44,649 nt of DNA from Methylococcaceae bacterium. GTDB taxonomy: Bacteria > Pseudomonadota > Gammaproteobacteria > Methylococcales > Methylomonadaceae. Position numbers and translations under genes: made by a program. The notes beneath the pieces were generated by a model, which did no database searches, was not told the origin of the DNA, and was given only the letters and a program-made list of their open reading frames with translations. The stretch is taken from the NCBI GenBank assembly GCA_014191975.1, contig BJHG01000008.1:1-44649 (forward strand), written 5' to 3'. Shown here piece by piece: positions 1 to 8,409 of the stretch (within the stretch, counting starts at the first letter, position 1; every line of letters starts with the position of its first letter).

Positions 1-411
<411 letters not shown>

Positions 412-513
412 ATAACACCCAATCAGTTTGATGGTGTTGCAGTAAACTTAAACAACGCTTGAGAAACATTACAGATTTTCATGTCAAACTTGAAAAAGTT
501 TGCAAACCAGTTT

Positions 514-630
514 GCTTGGTGACCATAGCGAGCGTGAACCACCCGATCCCATCCCGAACTCGGAAGTGAAACCGCTTAGCGTCGATGATAGTGTGGCAGT
601 TTGCCATGCGAAAGTAGAGAATCGCCAAGC
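514..630 (+). rRNA. rrf: 5S ribosomal RNA
   Basis: This is a ~117-nt 5S rRNA. It has terminal complementary ends (GCTTGGTGAC with the closing CGCCAAGC), the conserved CGAACTCGGAAGTGAAAC loop, and the helix IV/V region around GTGGCAGTTTGCCATGCGAAAGTAG. It follows 23S by ~100 bases in the normal rrn order and is followed by a strong terminator. The exact ends could shift by 1-3 bases. Confidence 0.95.
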
Positions 631-647
631 TCTTATCTTTACAACTA

Positions 648-679
648 AGCCCAAAATCAACAGATTTTGGGCTTTTTTG
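648..679 (+). terminator. rRNA operon intrinsic terminator
   Basis: A perfect 11-bp stem (AGCCCAAAATC at 648-658 with its complement at 663-673) with an AACA tetraloop runs straight into a T-rich tail. It sits 17 bases after 5S rRNA and ends the rRNA transcript. Confidence 0.93.
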
Positions 680-710
680 TTTGTCAATTAAATTTTCGAG
701 ACGTAAAGCG

Positions 711-1796
711 ATGAAAAAAATTCATTTTTATCATAGTGTAACTATGATTCTGGCACTTAATCTAACGTCATGTGGTGCAACTCGAGAACCTGAAATTACG
801 AAAATCCCAGAAATAATTGTGCAACAAGTTCAATTTAAACAGCCCGATTTAATTTCAAAATCTACATTTCCTGACGTTACTACAACACCACTTTCGATTA
901 ATCAAAATGTTAAGATTTTCATCAAAAAAATGGCAGAAAAACATCATTTTAACGAACATCAGTTAACGAAACTTTTACAATTGACTGTGATTAAAAACGA
1001 TATTTTAAAGCGAATCTCATCGCCATCGGAAGGCTTGCCTTGGCACAAATATCGAAAAATTTTTTTGACGGATACAAGGGTTTCTGAAGGCGTGAATTTT
1101 TGGAATGAGAATGCCGCTGCATTAACCTATGTTTCAGACAAAACAGGTGTTGCTCCTGAAATTATCGTCGCAATTATAGGTGTCGAAACAGGTTACGGCA
1201 AAAATATGGGGAATCTTAGTGTGTTAGATGCGTTGGTAACTTTGGCATTTTCTTATCCGCCACGAAGTGCATTTTTTACAGGTGAATTAGAGCAATTTTT
1301 GTTACTTTGTCGTGAAGAAAATATAAATCCGCGTGAGCCACTTGGGTCATATGCAGGAGCTATGGGTTATCCGCAATTTATGCCGAGTAGTTATCGTGCG
1401 TTAGCGAAAGATTTTGAGAACGATGGTCACCGTGATATTTGGAAAAATCCACGTGATGCAATTGCAAGTGTTGCAAATTATTTTGAAAAAAATGGTTGGG
1501 AACGTAATCAATCTATCGCAGTTCAAGCAAACGCTGTTGGCAATCAATACAAAGCTATTTTAAATAAAGACTTAAAGCCGAATACAACGTTGGCACAATT
1601 AAATCTAGTCGGTGTGAGTTGGGCTGGAAATATATCAGAAAATGAAAAGGTAAAATTGGTTGCGCTCGAACAATTAAATGGTGAAGAATTATGGTTAGGA
1701 TTACATAATTTTTATGTAATTACTCGCTACAATCACAGTCCATTATACGCTATGGCTACTTACCAACTTAGTCGCGAAATAAAGCAACATCGATAA
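711..1796 (+). CDS. mltB: MltB-family membrane-bound lytic murein transglycosylase
   Basis: This periplasmic lytic transglycosylase cleaves the MurNAc-GlcNAc bond of peptidoglycan and leaves 1,6-anhydro ends. From the ATG at 711 it is 361 aa. A lipoprotein signal (LNLTSC, lipidated Cys about residue 21) is followed by the MltB/Slt35 catalytic region. The catalytic Glu (about 159) lies in GVETGYGK, and GSYAGAMGYPQFMPSSY and DIWKNPRDAIASVANYF are typical of the family. A longer reading from TTG at 681 would start inside the rRNA terminator tail and spoil the lipoprotein signal, so ATG 711 is preferred. The gene appears monocistronic and lies directly downstream of the rrn operon. Family assignment is firm. 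The symbol mltB, rather than a paralogue of the same family, is likely. Confidence 0.93.
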   Translation: MKKIHFYHSVTMILALNLTSCGATREPEITKIPEIIVQQVQFKQPDLISKSTFPDVTTTPLSINQNVKIFIKKMAEKHHFNEHQLTKLLQLTVIKNDILKRISSPSEGLPWHKYRKIFLTDTRVSEGVNFWNENAAALTYVSDKTGVAPEIIVAIIGVETGYGKNMGNLSVLDALVTLAFSYPPRSAFFTGELEQFLLLCREENINPREPLGSYAGAMGYPQFMPSSYRALAKDFENDGHRDIWKNPRDAIASVANYFEKNGWERNQSIAVQANAVGNQYKAILNKDLKPNTTLAQLNLVGVSWAGNISENEKVKLVALEQLNGEELWLGLHNFYVITRYNHSPLYAMATYQLSREIKQHR

Positions 1797-1807
1797 TACA
1801 AATTTTT

Positions 1808-1816
1808 TGGTATGAT
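1808..1816 (+). promoter_or_regulatory. extended -10 promoter element
   Basis: TGGTATGAT matches an extended -10 (TGn-TATnAT) about 75 bases upstream of the first HvfA-like gene. No clear -35 is seen at 16-18 bases. The assignment rests on the extended -10 alone. Confidence 0.35.
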
Positions 1817-1890
1817 AGAGTCAATCGATGAGCTGTGTTTTGTCGAGGTAAGTCGTGTAATAATCATTAACTTGAATAACAGGAACAACA

Positions 1891-2326
1891 ATGAAAAAAA
1901 TTACAACTCCGTTTGCGGTTGCAATGGGTGCTGCATTAATTTCAAGTATCAGTGCAACTGCGGTCAATGCTGAAGTAAGTCTGTTCGGAGCAACTGAATT
2001 ATCGTCTGGTTATATGCAATTAGCTGCTGCTGAAATGGCGTGCGGTGCTGGCATGAAAATGGAAAAGCCTAAAACAGAAGTGAAATCTGTCGAGGGAAAA
2101 TGCGGCGATATGATGGATGGTGATAAAATGAAAAAAGGCATGGAATCGGCATGCGGCGCAATGATGAAAGGCAAAGAAGGTTCGTGTGGTGAGCTGCACG
2201 GCACGATGGCTGACATGCTACATGAAAAATAAAGATGCTTCATGTGGTGCCGCTAAAACGAATTCAAAAGTCGAAAAAGCATTAGATAATTCACCATTGT
2301 ATGATGTTCACCCTTCTAAAAAATAA
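1891..2326 (+). pseudogene. HvfA-like Cys-Gly-motif secreted peptide, frameshifted near the 3' end
   Basis: The intact frame runs 1891-2232 (113 aa). It has a Sec signal (MKKITTPFAV..., cleavage likely after AVNA) and then a core beginning FGATELSSGYMQLA. The core carries spaced Cys-Gly motifs EMACG, EGKCG, ESACG and EGSCG among Met, Lys and Asp residues. This architecture resembles HvfA/bufferin-type ribosomal peptides that bind copper after modification by MNIO (DUF692) enzymes. The stop TAA at 2230-2232 is followed in the +1 frame by KDASCGAAK and a tail ending SPLYDVHPSKK at 2326. Removing one base near 2230 restores a continuous protein with a fifth Cys-Gly motif. The gene therefore looks recently frameshifted, or contains a sequencing error; the shorter product may still be made. 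No HvfB/HvfC maturase is in the window. Function is inferred from motif pattern only. Confidence 0.6.
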
Positions 2327-2337
2327 TTGAGGTAATT

Positions 2338-2610
2338 ATGAAAAAAATCGCACAATTTTTGCCGTTAGTTGGTGCTACTTTAATTTCTGGTGTTGCTAGC
2401 GCGGATTTAAATCCGTTTGGCTTCACTGAATTATCATCAGGTTATATGCAATTAGCGGAAGCTGAAATGGCGTGTGGGGCAAACATGAAAATGGATACAC
2501 CACCTAAAACAGCTGAAGGCGCGTGTGCTGCTAAAAAAACTGATGTAACAGCAGAAGCAAAAAAAGTGGCAGAAGCAAAAGCCGCTGAAGCTGCAAAAGC
2601 AAAGAATTAA
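2338..2610 (+). CDS. HvfA-like secreted peptide, second tandem copy
   Basis: This 90-aa protein is paralogous to the preceding gene. A Sec signal with cleavage near VASA is followed by NPFGFTELSSGYMQLAEAEM and ACGANMKM, nearly identical to the upstream core. Only two Cys motifs remain (EMACG and EGACA). The C-terminal third is an Ala/Lys/Glu-rich repeat (AKKVAEAKAAEAAKAK), probably a helical spacer. A good ribosome-binding site (TTGAGG, 2327-2332) precedes ATG 2338, 12 bases after the upstream frame ends at 2326, so the two are co-transcribed. It is likely a periplasmic or exported metal- or copper-related peptide by family analogy. No modifying enzymes lie nearby and the function is unproven. 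Confidence 0.7.
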   Translation: MKKIAQFLPLVGATLISGVASADLNPFGFTELSSGYMQLAEAEMACGANMKMDTPPKTAEGACAAKKTDVTAEAKKVAEAKAAEAAKAKN

Positions 2611-2634
2611 GTTTCAATCATTTTTGCAATGAAG

Positions 2635-2664
2635 AAAGGGTGTAGCAATACACCCTTTTTTATT
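2635..2664 (+). terminator. intrinsic terminator after HvfA-like pair
   Basis: The stem GGGTGTA/TACACCC (2638-2644 with 2649-2655), closed by a GCAA tetraloop and extended by AAA/TTT pairs, is followed by a T-run. It ends the two-gene HvfA-like unit before bamA. Confidence 0.85.
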
Positions 2665-2756
2665 TAGTAACACCTTAAAGTTCTAGCAATTTGTGCCTTA
2701 TGATACAATTCGTGTTAACCAAATCGTTATTTTCTTAATCATTAAGAATCTTGAGT

Positions 2757-5168
2757 ATGAAATTAAAAAAACTTTCACCTTTTATTTTACTTTGTTTAGC
2801 TGTTTCACCGATTATTTATGCTAACGACGCATTTGTGGTTCGAGATATTAAAGTCAAAGGCTTGCAACGCATTTCAGAAGGCACTGTTTATAACTATTTG
2901 CCTGTCACTGTCGGTGAACGTTTTTCATTAGACAACACTGCACCTGCGATTAAATCATTGTTCAAAACAGGGTTTTTCAAAGATATTTCGGTCGAACGTG
3001 ACGGCTCAACCTTAGTTGTAAACGTCGTCGAACGTCCGTCAATTGCGAAAATTGTTTTTGAAGGAAACAAAGATTTAAGCAAAGATGATTTAACTAAAGC
3101 ACTTAAAAAAATAGGTTTATCGGAAGGTCAAACATTCGACCGCCAATTGCTCGATAAAGTCGAACAAGAACTCAATCGTCAATATCTTAGTCATGGAAAA
3201 TACGGTTTGACGATTAAAACCGAAGTCACCGATTTAACCAGAAACCGCGTCGCTATTTTTATCAAAATTTCCGAAGGGCGCGTTGCTAAAATCAAAGAAA
3301 TTAACATTATTGGCAACAACGTTTTTAATGAAGTGGATTTATTGAAAAAAATTGAATTAAATACCTCCAATTTATTGTCGTTCTACACCAAAGATGACCA
3401 ATACTCGAAACAAAAACTCGGTGCAGATTTAGAAACCTTACGTTCCTATTATTTGGATCGTGGTTATATCAATTTCAACATCGAATCCACCCAAGTCGCT
3501 ATTACGCCGGATAAAAAAGATATTTATGTTACGATTAACGTCAAAGAAGGCGATGTTTATAAACTCGATAAAGTGAAACTCGCGGGCAATTTAATCGTTC
3601 CTGCTGACGAGTTAATCAAGCTCATGAAAGTAGGGCCTGGTGAAGTGTTTTCACGCAAAAGTGCGACTGAAACATCCAAAGCCATTTCTGATCGTTTGGG
3701 CGACGACGGTTATGCGTTTGCCAACGTCAACATGATTCCTGAAATCAACGAAGCCACAAAAACCGTTAATATGACCTTTTTTGTTGATCCAGCAAAACGG
3801 GTTTCTGTGCGCCGTATAAATGTCAAAGGCAATACTAAAACCCGCGATGAAGTTTTACGTCGTGAAATGCGCCAAATGGAATCGACATGGGCATCAAGTT
3901 CTAAAATAGAACGCTCGAAAACCCGTTTAGAACGTTTGGGTTATTTTGAAGATGTCGCGGTTGAAACACCACCTGTAGCGGGAACAGCTGACGAAATCGA
4001 TGTGAATTACACCGTAACTGAAAAACCATCAGGTAATTTAATGGCTGGTGTCGGTTATTCGCAGGTTCAAGGTATTGTATTGAACGCTAACATTTCGCAA
4101 GACAATGTTTTTGGTTCCGGAAAACGCGTGAATTTAGCATTTAACAACAGTAACTATTTGACCAGTTATCAGTTTGGTTTTCACAATCCTTATTCCACTA
4201 GTGATGGCGTGAGTCAGGGTTATAATTTGGGTTATTCGAGTCGTAATGCAGGCGCGATTAACATTTCAAACTACAATACTGATGTAATGAATGCGGGAAT
4301 TAACTTTGGTTTACCAATCAATGAATTTGACAGTCTTCGTTTTGATTTAGATGGTAAATATACAACATTGAAAACGACATCGTATTCTTCTGACCAAATT
4401 AAAAACTTTTTAATGTGTAAATCGATTAAAGATTGTGGCGATGGAATGGATGTCAACGATGATAATGCAGAGCAACAGTCATATCTAACATTTGCACCTT
4501 CTATCGGCTGGACGCATGACACATTGAATCGTGCTATCTTTCCGACAAGTGGCTGGCAACAACGTTTATCTGCGTTGGCAACGGTTCCAGGAAGTGATTT
4601 GGAATACTACAAAATGAGTTACAAACACCAAATGTATTTCCCAATTGCCAAAGATTTAACTTTCCGTTTGCATGGCGAAGCTGGTTACGGCGATGGTTAT
4701 GGCAACACGAGCGAACTGCCATTTTTTGAAAACTATTTTGCTGGCGGTACAGGTTCAGTGCGTGGTTTTAAAAATAACACTTTAGGTCCGCGTGAAACTC
4801 GCACAAATTGCACCGCGACAACCACTACGTTGGGAACCATAAATCCTTGTGCGTATCGAAATTACTCAATCGGTGGCTCAACAAAAGTCATTGCAAACGC
4901 GGAATTGTTCTTTCCTGTACCATTTATGTCAGAAACAAAATCGGTACGTTTAGGAACATTTTTTGACGCTGGTTCGTTAAGCAATGGTTTGAACGTCGAT
5001 AACATGAAGTATTCGGCAGGTGTTTCAGGGGAATGGATGTCACCATTTGGCGCATTATCCGTTAGTGCGGCAATGCCTTTAAATTCAAATTTGAGAAAAG
5101 ATACTTACGGCAATCCACTTGGCGACGAAAAACAGATTTTCCAATTTGACTTTGGGCAAAACTTCTAA
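2757..5168 (+). CDS. bamA: BamA outer-membrane protein assembly factor
   Basis: BamA is the central subunit of the BAM complex, which folds beta-barrel proteins into the outer membrane. From ATG 2757 it is 803 aa, close to the usual ~800. A signal peptide (MKLKKLSPFILLCLAVS..., cleaved near YAND) is followed by five POTRA repeats over roughly residues 25-425 and a C-terminal 16-strand Omp85 barrel. The loop-6 signature SVRGFKNNTLGPRE lies near residue 665, and the protein ends in a Phe-rich beta-signal (FDFGQNF). An in-frame TTG two codons upstream (2751) is less likely as the start. skp follows. In most gammaproteobacteria rseP is directly upstream; here bamA follows the HvfA-like pair and rseP lies 30 kb away. 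Confidence 0.97.
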   Translation: MKLKKLSPFILLCLAVSPIIYANDAFVVRDIKVKGLQRISEGTVYNYLPVTVGERFSLDNTAPAIKSLFKTGFFKDISVERDGSTLVVNVVERPSIAKIVFEGNKDLSKDDLTKALKKIGLSEGQTFDRQLLDKVEQELNRQYLSHGKYGLTIKTEVTDLTRNRVAIFIKISEGRVAKIKEINIIGNNVFNEVDLLKKIELNTSNLLSFYTKDDQYSKQKLGADLETLRSYYLDRGYINFNIESTQVAITPDKKDIYVTINVKEGDVYKLDKVKLAGNLIVPADELIKLMKVGPGEVFSRKSATETSKAISDRLGDDGYAFANVNMIPEINEATKTVNMTFFVDPAKRVSVRRINVKGNTKTRDEVLRREMRQMESTWASSSKIERSKTRLERLGYFEDVAVETPPVAGTADEIDVNYTVTEKPSGNLMAGVGYSQVQGIVLNANISQDNVFGSGKRVNLAFNNSNYLTSYQFGFHNPYSTSDGVSQGYNLGYSSRNAGAINISNYNTDVMNAGINFGLPINEFDSLRFDLDGKYTTLKTTSYSSDQIKNFLMCKSIKDCGDGMDVNDDNAEQQSYLTFAPSIGWTHDTLNRAIFPTSGWQQRLSALATVPGSDLEYYKMSYKHQMYFPIAKDLTFRLHGEAGYGDGYGNTSELPFFENYFAGGTGSVRGFKNNTLGPRETRTNCTATTTTLGTINPCAYRNYSIGGSTKVIANAELFFPVPFMSETKSVRLGTFFDAGSLSNGLNVDNMKYSAGVSGEWMSPFGALSVSAAMPLNSNLRKDTYGNPLGDEKQIFQFDFGQNF

Positions 5169-5175
5169 AACAGTT

Positions 5176-5204
5176 TTTAGTTTGTTGCCCTTATCACTTA
5201 TAAT
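5176..5204 (+). promoter_or_regulatory. candidate sigma-70 promoter for skp
   Basis: A consensus -10 TATAAT (5199-5204) lies ~50 bases upstream of skp, with only a weak -35 (TTTAGT, 5176-5181) at 17-base spacing. It would let skp be transcribed independently of bamA. Confidence 0.4.
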
Positions 5205-5255
5205 TCAAGCATATTTTTTTATTTCCAATCGAAACTCTCGGAGAATTCCATCTTT

Positions 5256-5756
5256 ATGAAAACCAAAATCGCGTTATTTTTAGGCTTAATGTTTGCGGCA
5301 AATATCAGTTATGCCGATTTGAAAGTGGGCTTTGTGAACATCCCAGCTGTACTTGAAAAAGCGCCGCAAGCTGAAAAAGCCAAAAAACGTTTAGAACAAG
5401 AATTTTCACCTCGTGACAAACAACTTGTTTCGCAACAAAAAGACATTCAAAACATGGAAGAGCGTTTAAGCAAAGACGCAGCGATTTTAGGCGAATCAGC
5501 ACGTGGTAATTTAGAAAAAGATATTTTGAATAAAAAACGTGATTTCAAACGCACACAACAAGAATTCGGTGAAGATTTTAACGTCCGTCGTAATGAAGAA
5601 TTAGGCAAATTACAACGCCGCATTGTTGAAGCCATTCGTGGTATTGCAAAAGATCAAGGCTTTGATTTGTTATTAACAGATGGCGTAATTTATGCGAGTG
5701 AACAAATCGATGTAACGACACAAGTTCAACAAAAATTAAGCATAATGCCTGAGTGA
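5256..5756 (+). CDS. skp: Skp/OmpH periplasmic chaperone
   Basis: Skp is a trimeric periplasmic chaperone that carries unfolded outer-membrane proteins to BamA. The protein is 166 aa, the usual size. It has a signal peptide (cleavage after SYA), a small beta segment DLKVGFVNIPAVLE, then two long charged helices forming the jellyfish tentacles (about residues 40-130). It ends with a strand-forming segment FDLLLTDGVIYAS. The RBS GGAG is at 5239-5242, somewhat far from ATG 5256. The position after bamA is the conserved one. The gene normally between skp and fabZ, lpxD, is absent here. Confidence 0.93.
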   Translation: MKTKIALFLGLMFAANISYADLKVGFVNIPAVLEKAPQAEKAKKRLEQEFSPRDKQLVSQQKDIQNMEERLSKDAAILGESARGNLEKDILNKKRDFKRTQQEFGEDFNVRRNEELGKLQRRIVEAIRGIAKDQGFDLLLTDGVIYASEQIDVTTQVQQKLSIMPE

Positions 5757-5764
5757 TTAACTGC

Positions 5765-5794
5765 TTACATTCGCCTGACTCTCCCCCTTATAAT
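5765..5794 (+). promoter_or_regulatory. candidate sigma-70 promoter for fabZ-lpxA-rnhB-truA
   Basis: A TATAAT -10 (5789-5794) with TTACAT (5765-5770) at 18-base spacing sits 22 bases before fabZ. It lies exactly where lpxD is missing from the usual order, so the downstream genes may rely on it. Confidence 0.4.
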
Positions 5795-5816
5795 CTAAAA
5801 AAGTGAAATTAAAATC

Positions 5817-6260
5817 ATGTCTATAACGTTAGATATTCTACAAATTCAAGCCTTTCTTCCGCACCGTTATCCATTTTTACTCGTGGATAAAGTGGTGGAA
5901 TGTGAGCCTGGCGTTAGGTTATTAGGGGTGAAAAATGTCACTTATAACGAACCCTTTTTTCAAGGACATTTCCCGCAAAAACCTGTGATGCCTGGTGTTT
6001 TGATTTTAGAAGCAATGGCGCAAACCACAGGTTTATTAGCTTCTGAAACAGCTGGCGAAGAATTAAAAGGTATGATTTATTACCTCACAGGTATTGATAA
6101 AGCGAAATTCAAACGCCCGGTTGTGCCTGGTGATCAATTGATGCTTGAAGCACGTTTTGTGAAAAGTAAACGTAACTTGTGGGCGTTTGAATGTAACGCG
6201 ACTGTTGATGGTGAATTTGTTGCCAGCGCTGAAATTCGTTGTGCGGCAGTGGTTGAGTAA
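5817..6260 (+). CDS. fabZ: FabZ 3-hydroxyacyl-ACP dehydratase
   Basis: FabZ dehydrates (3R)-hydroxyacyl-ACP in type II fatty-acid synthesis and competes with LpxA for hydroxymyristoyl-ACP. The 147-aa length is standard. The hot-dog fold signature is complete: [13 protein letters not shown] at the N-terminus and [23 protein letters not shown] with the catalytic His and Glu. The gene is only 3 bases upstream of lpxA, the conserved order, and the two are translationally close. No oddity is seen in the protein itself. Confidence 0.97.
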   Translation: MSITLDILQIQAFLPHRYPFLLVDKVVECEPGVRLLGVKNVTYNEPFFQGHFPQKPVMPGVLILEAMAQTTGLLASETAGEELKGMIYYLTGIDKAKFKRPVVPGDQLMLEARFVKSKRNLWAFECNATVDGEFVASAEIRCAAVVE

Positions 6261-6263
6261 GTT

Positions 6264-7034
6264 TTGATTCATCCTACTGCTATTATCGACCTACGGGCTG
6301 AACTTTCTGAAAACGTGAGTGTCGGCGCGTTTTCAATGATTGGTGCGGACGTTAAAATCGGTTCGGGTACTGTTATTGCACCGCACGTCATCGTCAACGG
6401 TCACACTTCTCTTGGCAAAGATAATCATATTTATCAATTTTGTTCGATTGGTGAAAATCCACAAGATAAAAAGTACGCCGACGAAATCACACGCTTAGAA
6501 ATTGGCGACCGTAACGTGATTCGTGAATATACCTCGATGCACCGTGGTACACATCAAGATAATAGATTGACCAAAATTGGTAGTGACAATTTGTTTATGG
6601 CTTACACGCATGTCGCGCATGATTGCGTGATTGGTGATCATGTAATTATGGCAAATGGCGCGTCACTCGCGGGTCATGTACGTTTGAACAGTCATGCGAT
6701 TTTGGGCGGTTTTACGTTAGTACATCAATTTACCCAAATTGGGCAATACAGTTTTTCAGCAATGGGCAGCACGATTACTCAAGATATTCCACCGTTTGTG
6801 ATGGTGGGTGGTCGCCCGACTCGTCCACATGGCATCAATTCTGTCGGTATGGAGCGCAACGGTATTTCTGCTGAAGATATTCGCCTGATTCGCAAAGCCT
6901 ACAAAATGATTTACAAAATGAATCTTCGCCTCGAAGACGCGATTGAGCAAATGGAAGATTTAGCGGGTGATAGCAAAGAATTATCCAATATGGTGAATTT
7001 TCTTCGCAATGTTACACGTGGAATTTTGCGTTAA
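6264..7034 (+). CDS. lpxA: LpxA UDP-N-acetylglucosamine acyltransferase
   Basis: LpxA catalyses the first step of lipid A synthesis, transferring R-3-hydroxyacyl from ACP to UDP-GlcNAc in the cytoplasm. The 256-aa protein has the left-handed beta-helix hexapeptide repeats (IGADVKIGSGTVI and similar). The catalytic His lies in the YTHVAHDCVIGDHV segment. A helical C-terminal domain (residues about 190-256) follows. The start is TTG at 6264: its product MIHPTAIIDLRA aligns with the normal LpxA N-terminus and no ATG is near. The usual downstream neighbour lpxB is missing and rnhB follows directly. Confidence 0.96.
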   Translation: MIHPTAIIDLRAELSENVSVGAFSMIGADVKIGSGTVIAPHVIVNGHTSLGKDNHIYQFCSIGENPQDKKYADEITRLEIGDRNVIREYTSMHRGTHQDNRLTKIGSDNLFMAYTHVAHDCVIGDHVIMANGASLAGHVRLNSHAILGGFTLVHQFTQIGQYSFSAMGSTITQDIPPFVMVGGRPTRPHGINSVGMERNGISAEDIRLIRKAYKMIYKMNLRLEDAIEQMEDLAGDSKELSNMVNFLRNVTRGILR

Positions 7035-7039
7035 TTTCA

Positions 7040-7606
7040 ATGTTAATTGCAGGTGTTGACGAAGCAGGACGTGGTTGTTTAGCAGGAAATGTTTTTGCTG
7101 CAGCGGTGATTTTAAATCCTGATTTCCCGATTATCGGTCTAGCCGACTCCAAAGTATTAAGTGCGAAAAAACGTCAGTTTCTTTCAGAGAAAATCAAAAA
7201 ATACGCACTAAGTTGGTCAATTGCTCAAGCAAGCGTTGACGAAATCGACGACATCAACATTCTGCAAGCCACGTTATTAGCAATGAAACGCGCGATTGAA
7301 GGTTTGCATATTCAACCGTCCGAAGTCTTAATTGACGGCAATCAACTTCCAAAAATTAATATTCCCGCCCGCGCCATTATTCAAGGTGATAAAAAAATTC
7401 AAGAAATCAGTGCGGCTTCGATTTTAGCGAAAGTGGCGCGTGATGAATCAATGGACGAATGTGCCAAAATCTATTCGCAATTTTCTTTCGCAAAACATAA
7501 AGGCTATGGCACAAAAGCGCATTGTCAAGAAATTGAACAATTTGGTATTTTAGACATTCATCGTAAATCGTTTAATCCTGTCAGAACGCTTTTACTTCAA
7601 AAATGA
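7040..7606 (+). CDS. rnhB: Ribonuclease HII
   Basis: RNase HII nicks RNA-DNA hybrids at single ribonucleotides in the genome. The 188-aa protein has all expected motifs: GVDEAGRG with the first Asp and Glu, ADSKVLSAKKR, LIDGNQLP, and GDKKIQEISAASILAKVARD. The N-terminal GPLAGPV of most homologues is GCLAGNV here, a minor variation. It lies 5 bases after lpxA, where lpxB would normally intervene. Its stop overlaps the truA start (ATGA), so the two are translationally coupled. Confidence 0.96.
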   Translation: MLIAGVDEAGRGCLAGNVFAAAVILNPDFPIIGLADSKVLSAKKRQFLSEKIKKYALSWSIAQASVDEIDDINILQATLLAMKRAIEGLHIQPSEVLIDGNQLPKINIPARAIIQGDKKIQEISAASILAKVARDESMDECAKIYSQFSFAKHKGYGTKAHCQEIEQFGILDIHRKSFNPVRTLLLQK

Positions 7607-8403
7607 CCCGCATTGTTTTAGGTATCGAATACGATGGCAGCCGTTTTTTTGGTTGGCAATGGCAAGTTAAACATCGTAATATTCAGCACGAACTTCAACA
7701 AGCCTTGAGTAGAATAGCGCAACATTCCATTACCGTGCAATGTGCTGGGCGAACGGACACGGGTGTTCATGCAACTGAGCAAGTCGTGCATTTTGACACG
7801 ACGGCGATACGAAGTTTGGAGGCGTGGCATCGTGGCACAAATACCTATTTACCACCTGATGTACGGGTGATTTGGGTGCAAGAAGTGATTGGCGATTTTC
7901 ACGCGCGTTATCGAGCGATTGCCCGTTTTTACCGTTACGTTATTTTGAATCGCGCGACGCCGTCGGCATTGAATCGCCAATCAACATGGTGTCCATTACC
8001 GTTAGACGCTGAAAAAATGCATCATGCCGCGCAAGGTTTGCTTGGACATCATGATTTTTCGTCGTATCGAGCGCAAGGTTGTCAGTCAAAAAGCCCCCTC
8101 CGAACAATGTATTTTATTGATGTTCACCGCGAAGGGGAGTTAGTAATTATTGAATTATCAGCAAATGCGTTTTTACATCACATGGTACGAAATATTGCAG
8201 GCGTTTTGATTGCGATTGGTTCGGGTAAACAAGAAGTTTCGTGGACGCGCGAATTATTAGAATTAAAGAATCGGCAATTGGGCGGTGTAACTGCGCCTTC
8301 AGATGGTTTGCATTTAGCTGGTGTTTATTATCCTGCGCATTACGGTATTGCCAAAAACCCTTCTTTTAACAAATTACCCGCCGACGCTCGGCGTTACGAT
8401 TGA
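7603..8403 (+). CDS. truA: TruA tRNA pseudouridine(38-40) synthase
   Basis: TruA converts uridines 38-40 in the tRNA anticodon stem to pseudouridine. The 266-aa protein carries the N-terminal GIEYDGSRFFGWQWQ and the catalytic-loop motif CAGRTDTGVHATEQV, with the nucleophilic Asp at residue 52. The C-terminal FLHHMVRNIAGVLIAIG motif is present. It overlaps the end of rnhB by 4 bases. The last ~20 residues after the conserved HLAGVYYP are a poorly conserved tail. Confidence 0.97.
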   Translation: MTRIVLGIEYDGSRFFGWQWQVKHRNIQHELQQALSRIAQHSITVQCAGRTDTGVHATEQVVHFDTTAIRSLEAWHRGTNTYLPPDVRVIWVQEVIGDFHARYRAIARFYRYVILNRATPSALNRQSTWCPLPLDAEKMHHAAQGLLGHHDFSSYRAQGCQSKSPLRTMYFIDVHREGELVIIELSANAFLHHMVRNIAGVLIAIGSGKQEVSWTRELLELKNRQLGGVTAPSDGLHLAGVYYPAHYGIAKNPSFNKLPADARRYD

Positions 8404-8409
8404 GTTTTT

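Noticed and set aside
412-513. A tRNA gene in the 23S-5S spacer
   Set aside because: The spacer is too short and shows no cloverleaf; the only structure is a short processing hairpin.
681-710. A longer start (TTG 681) for the lytic transglycosylase
   Set aside because: It begins within the rRNA terminator tail and destroys the lipoprotein signal that starts cleanly at ATG 711.
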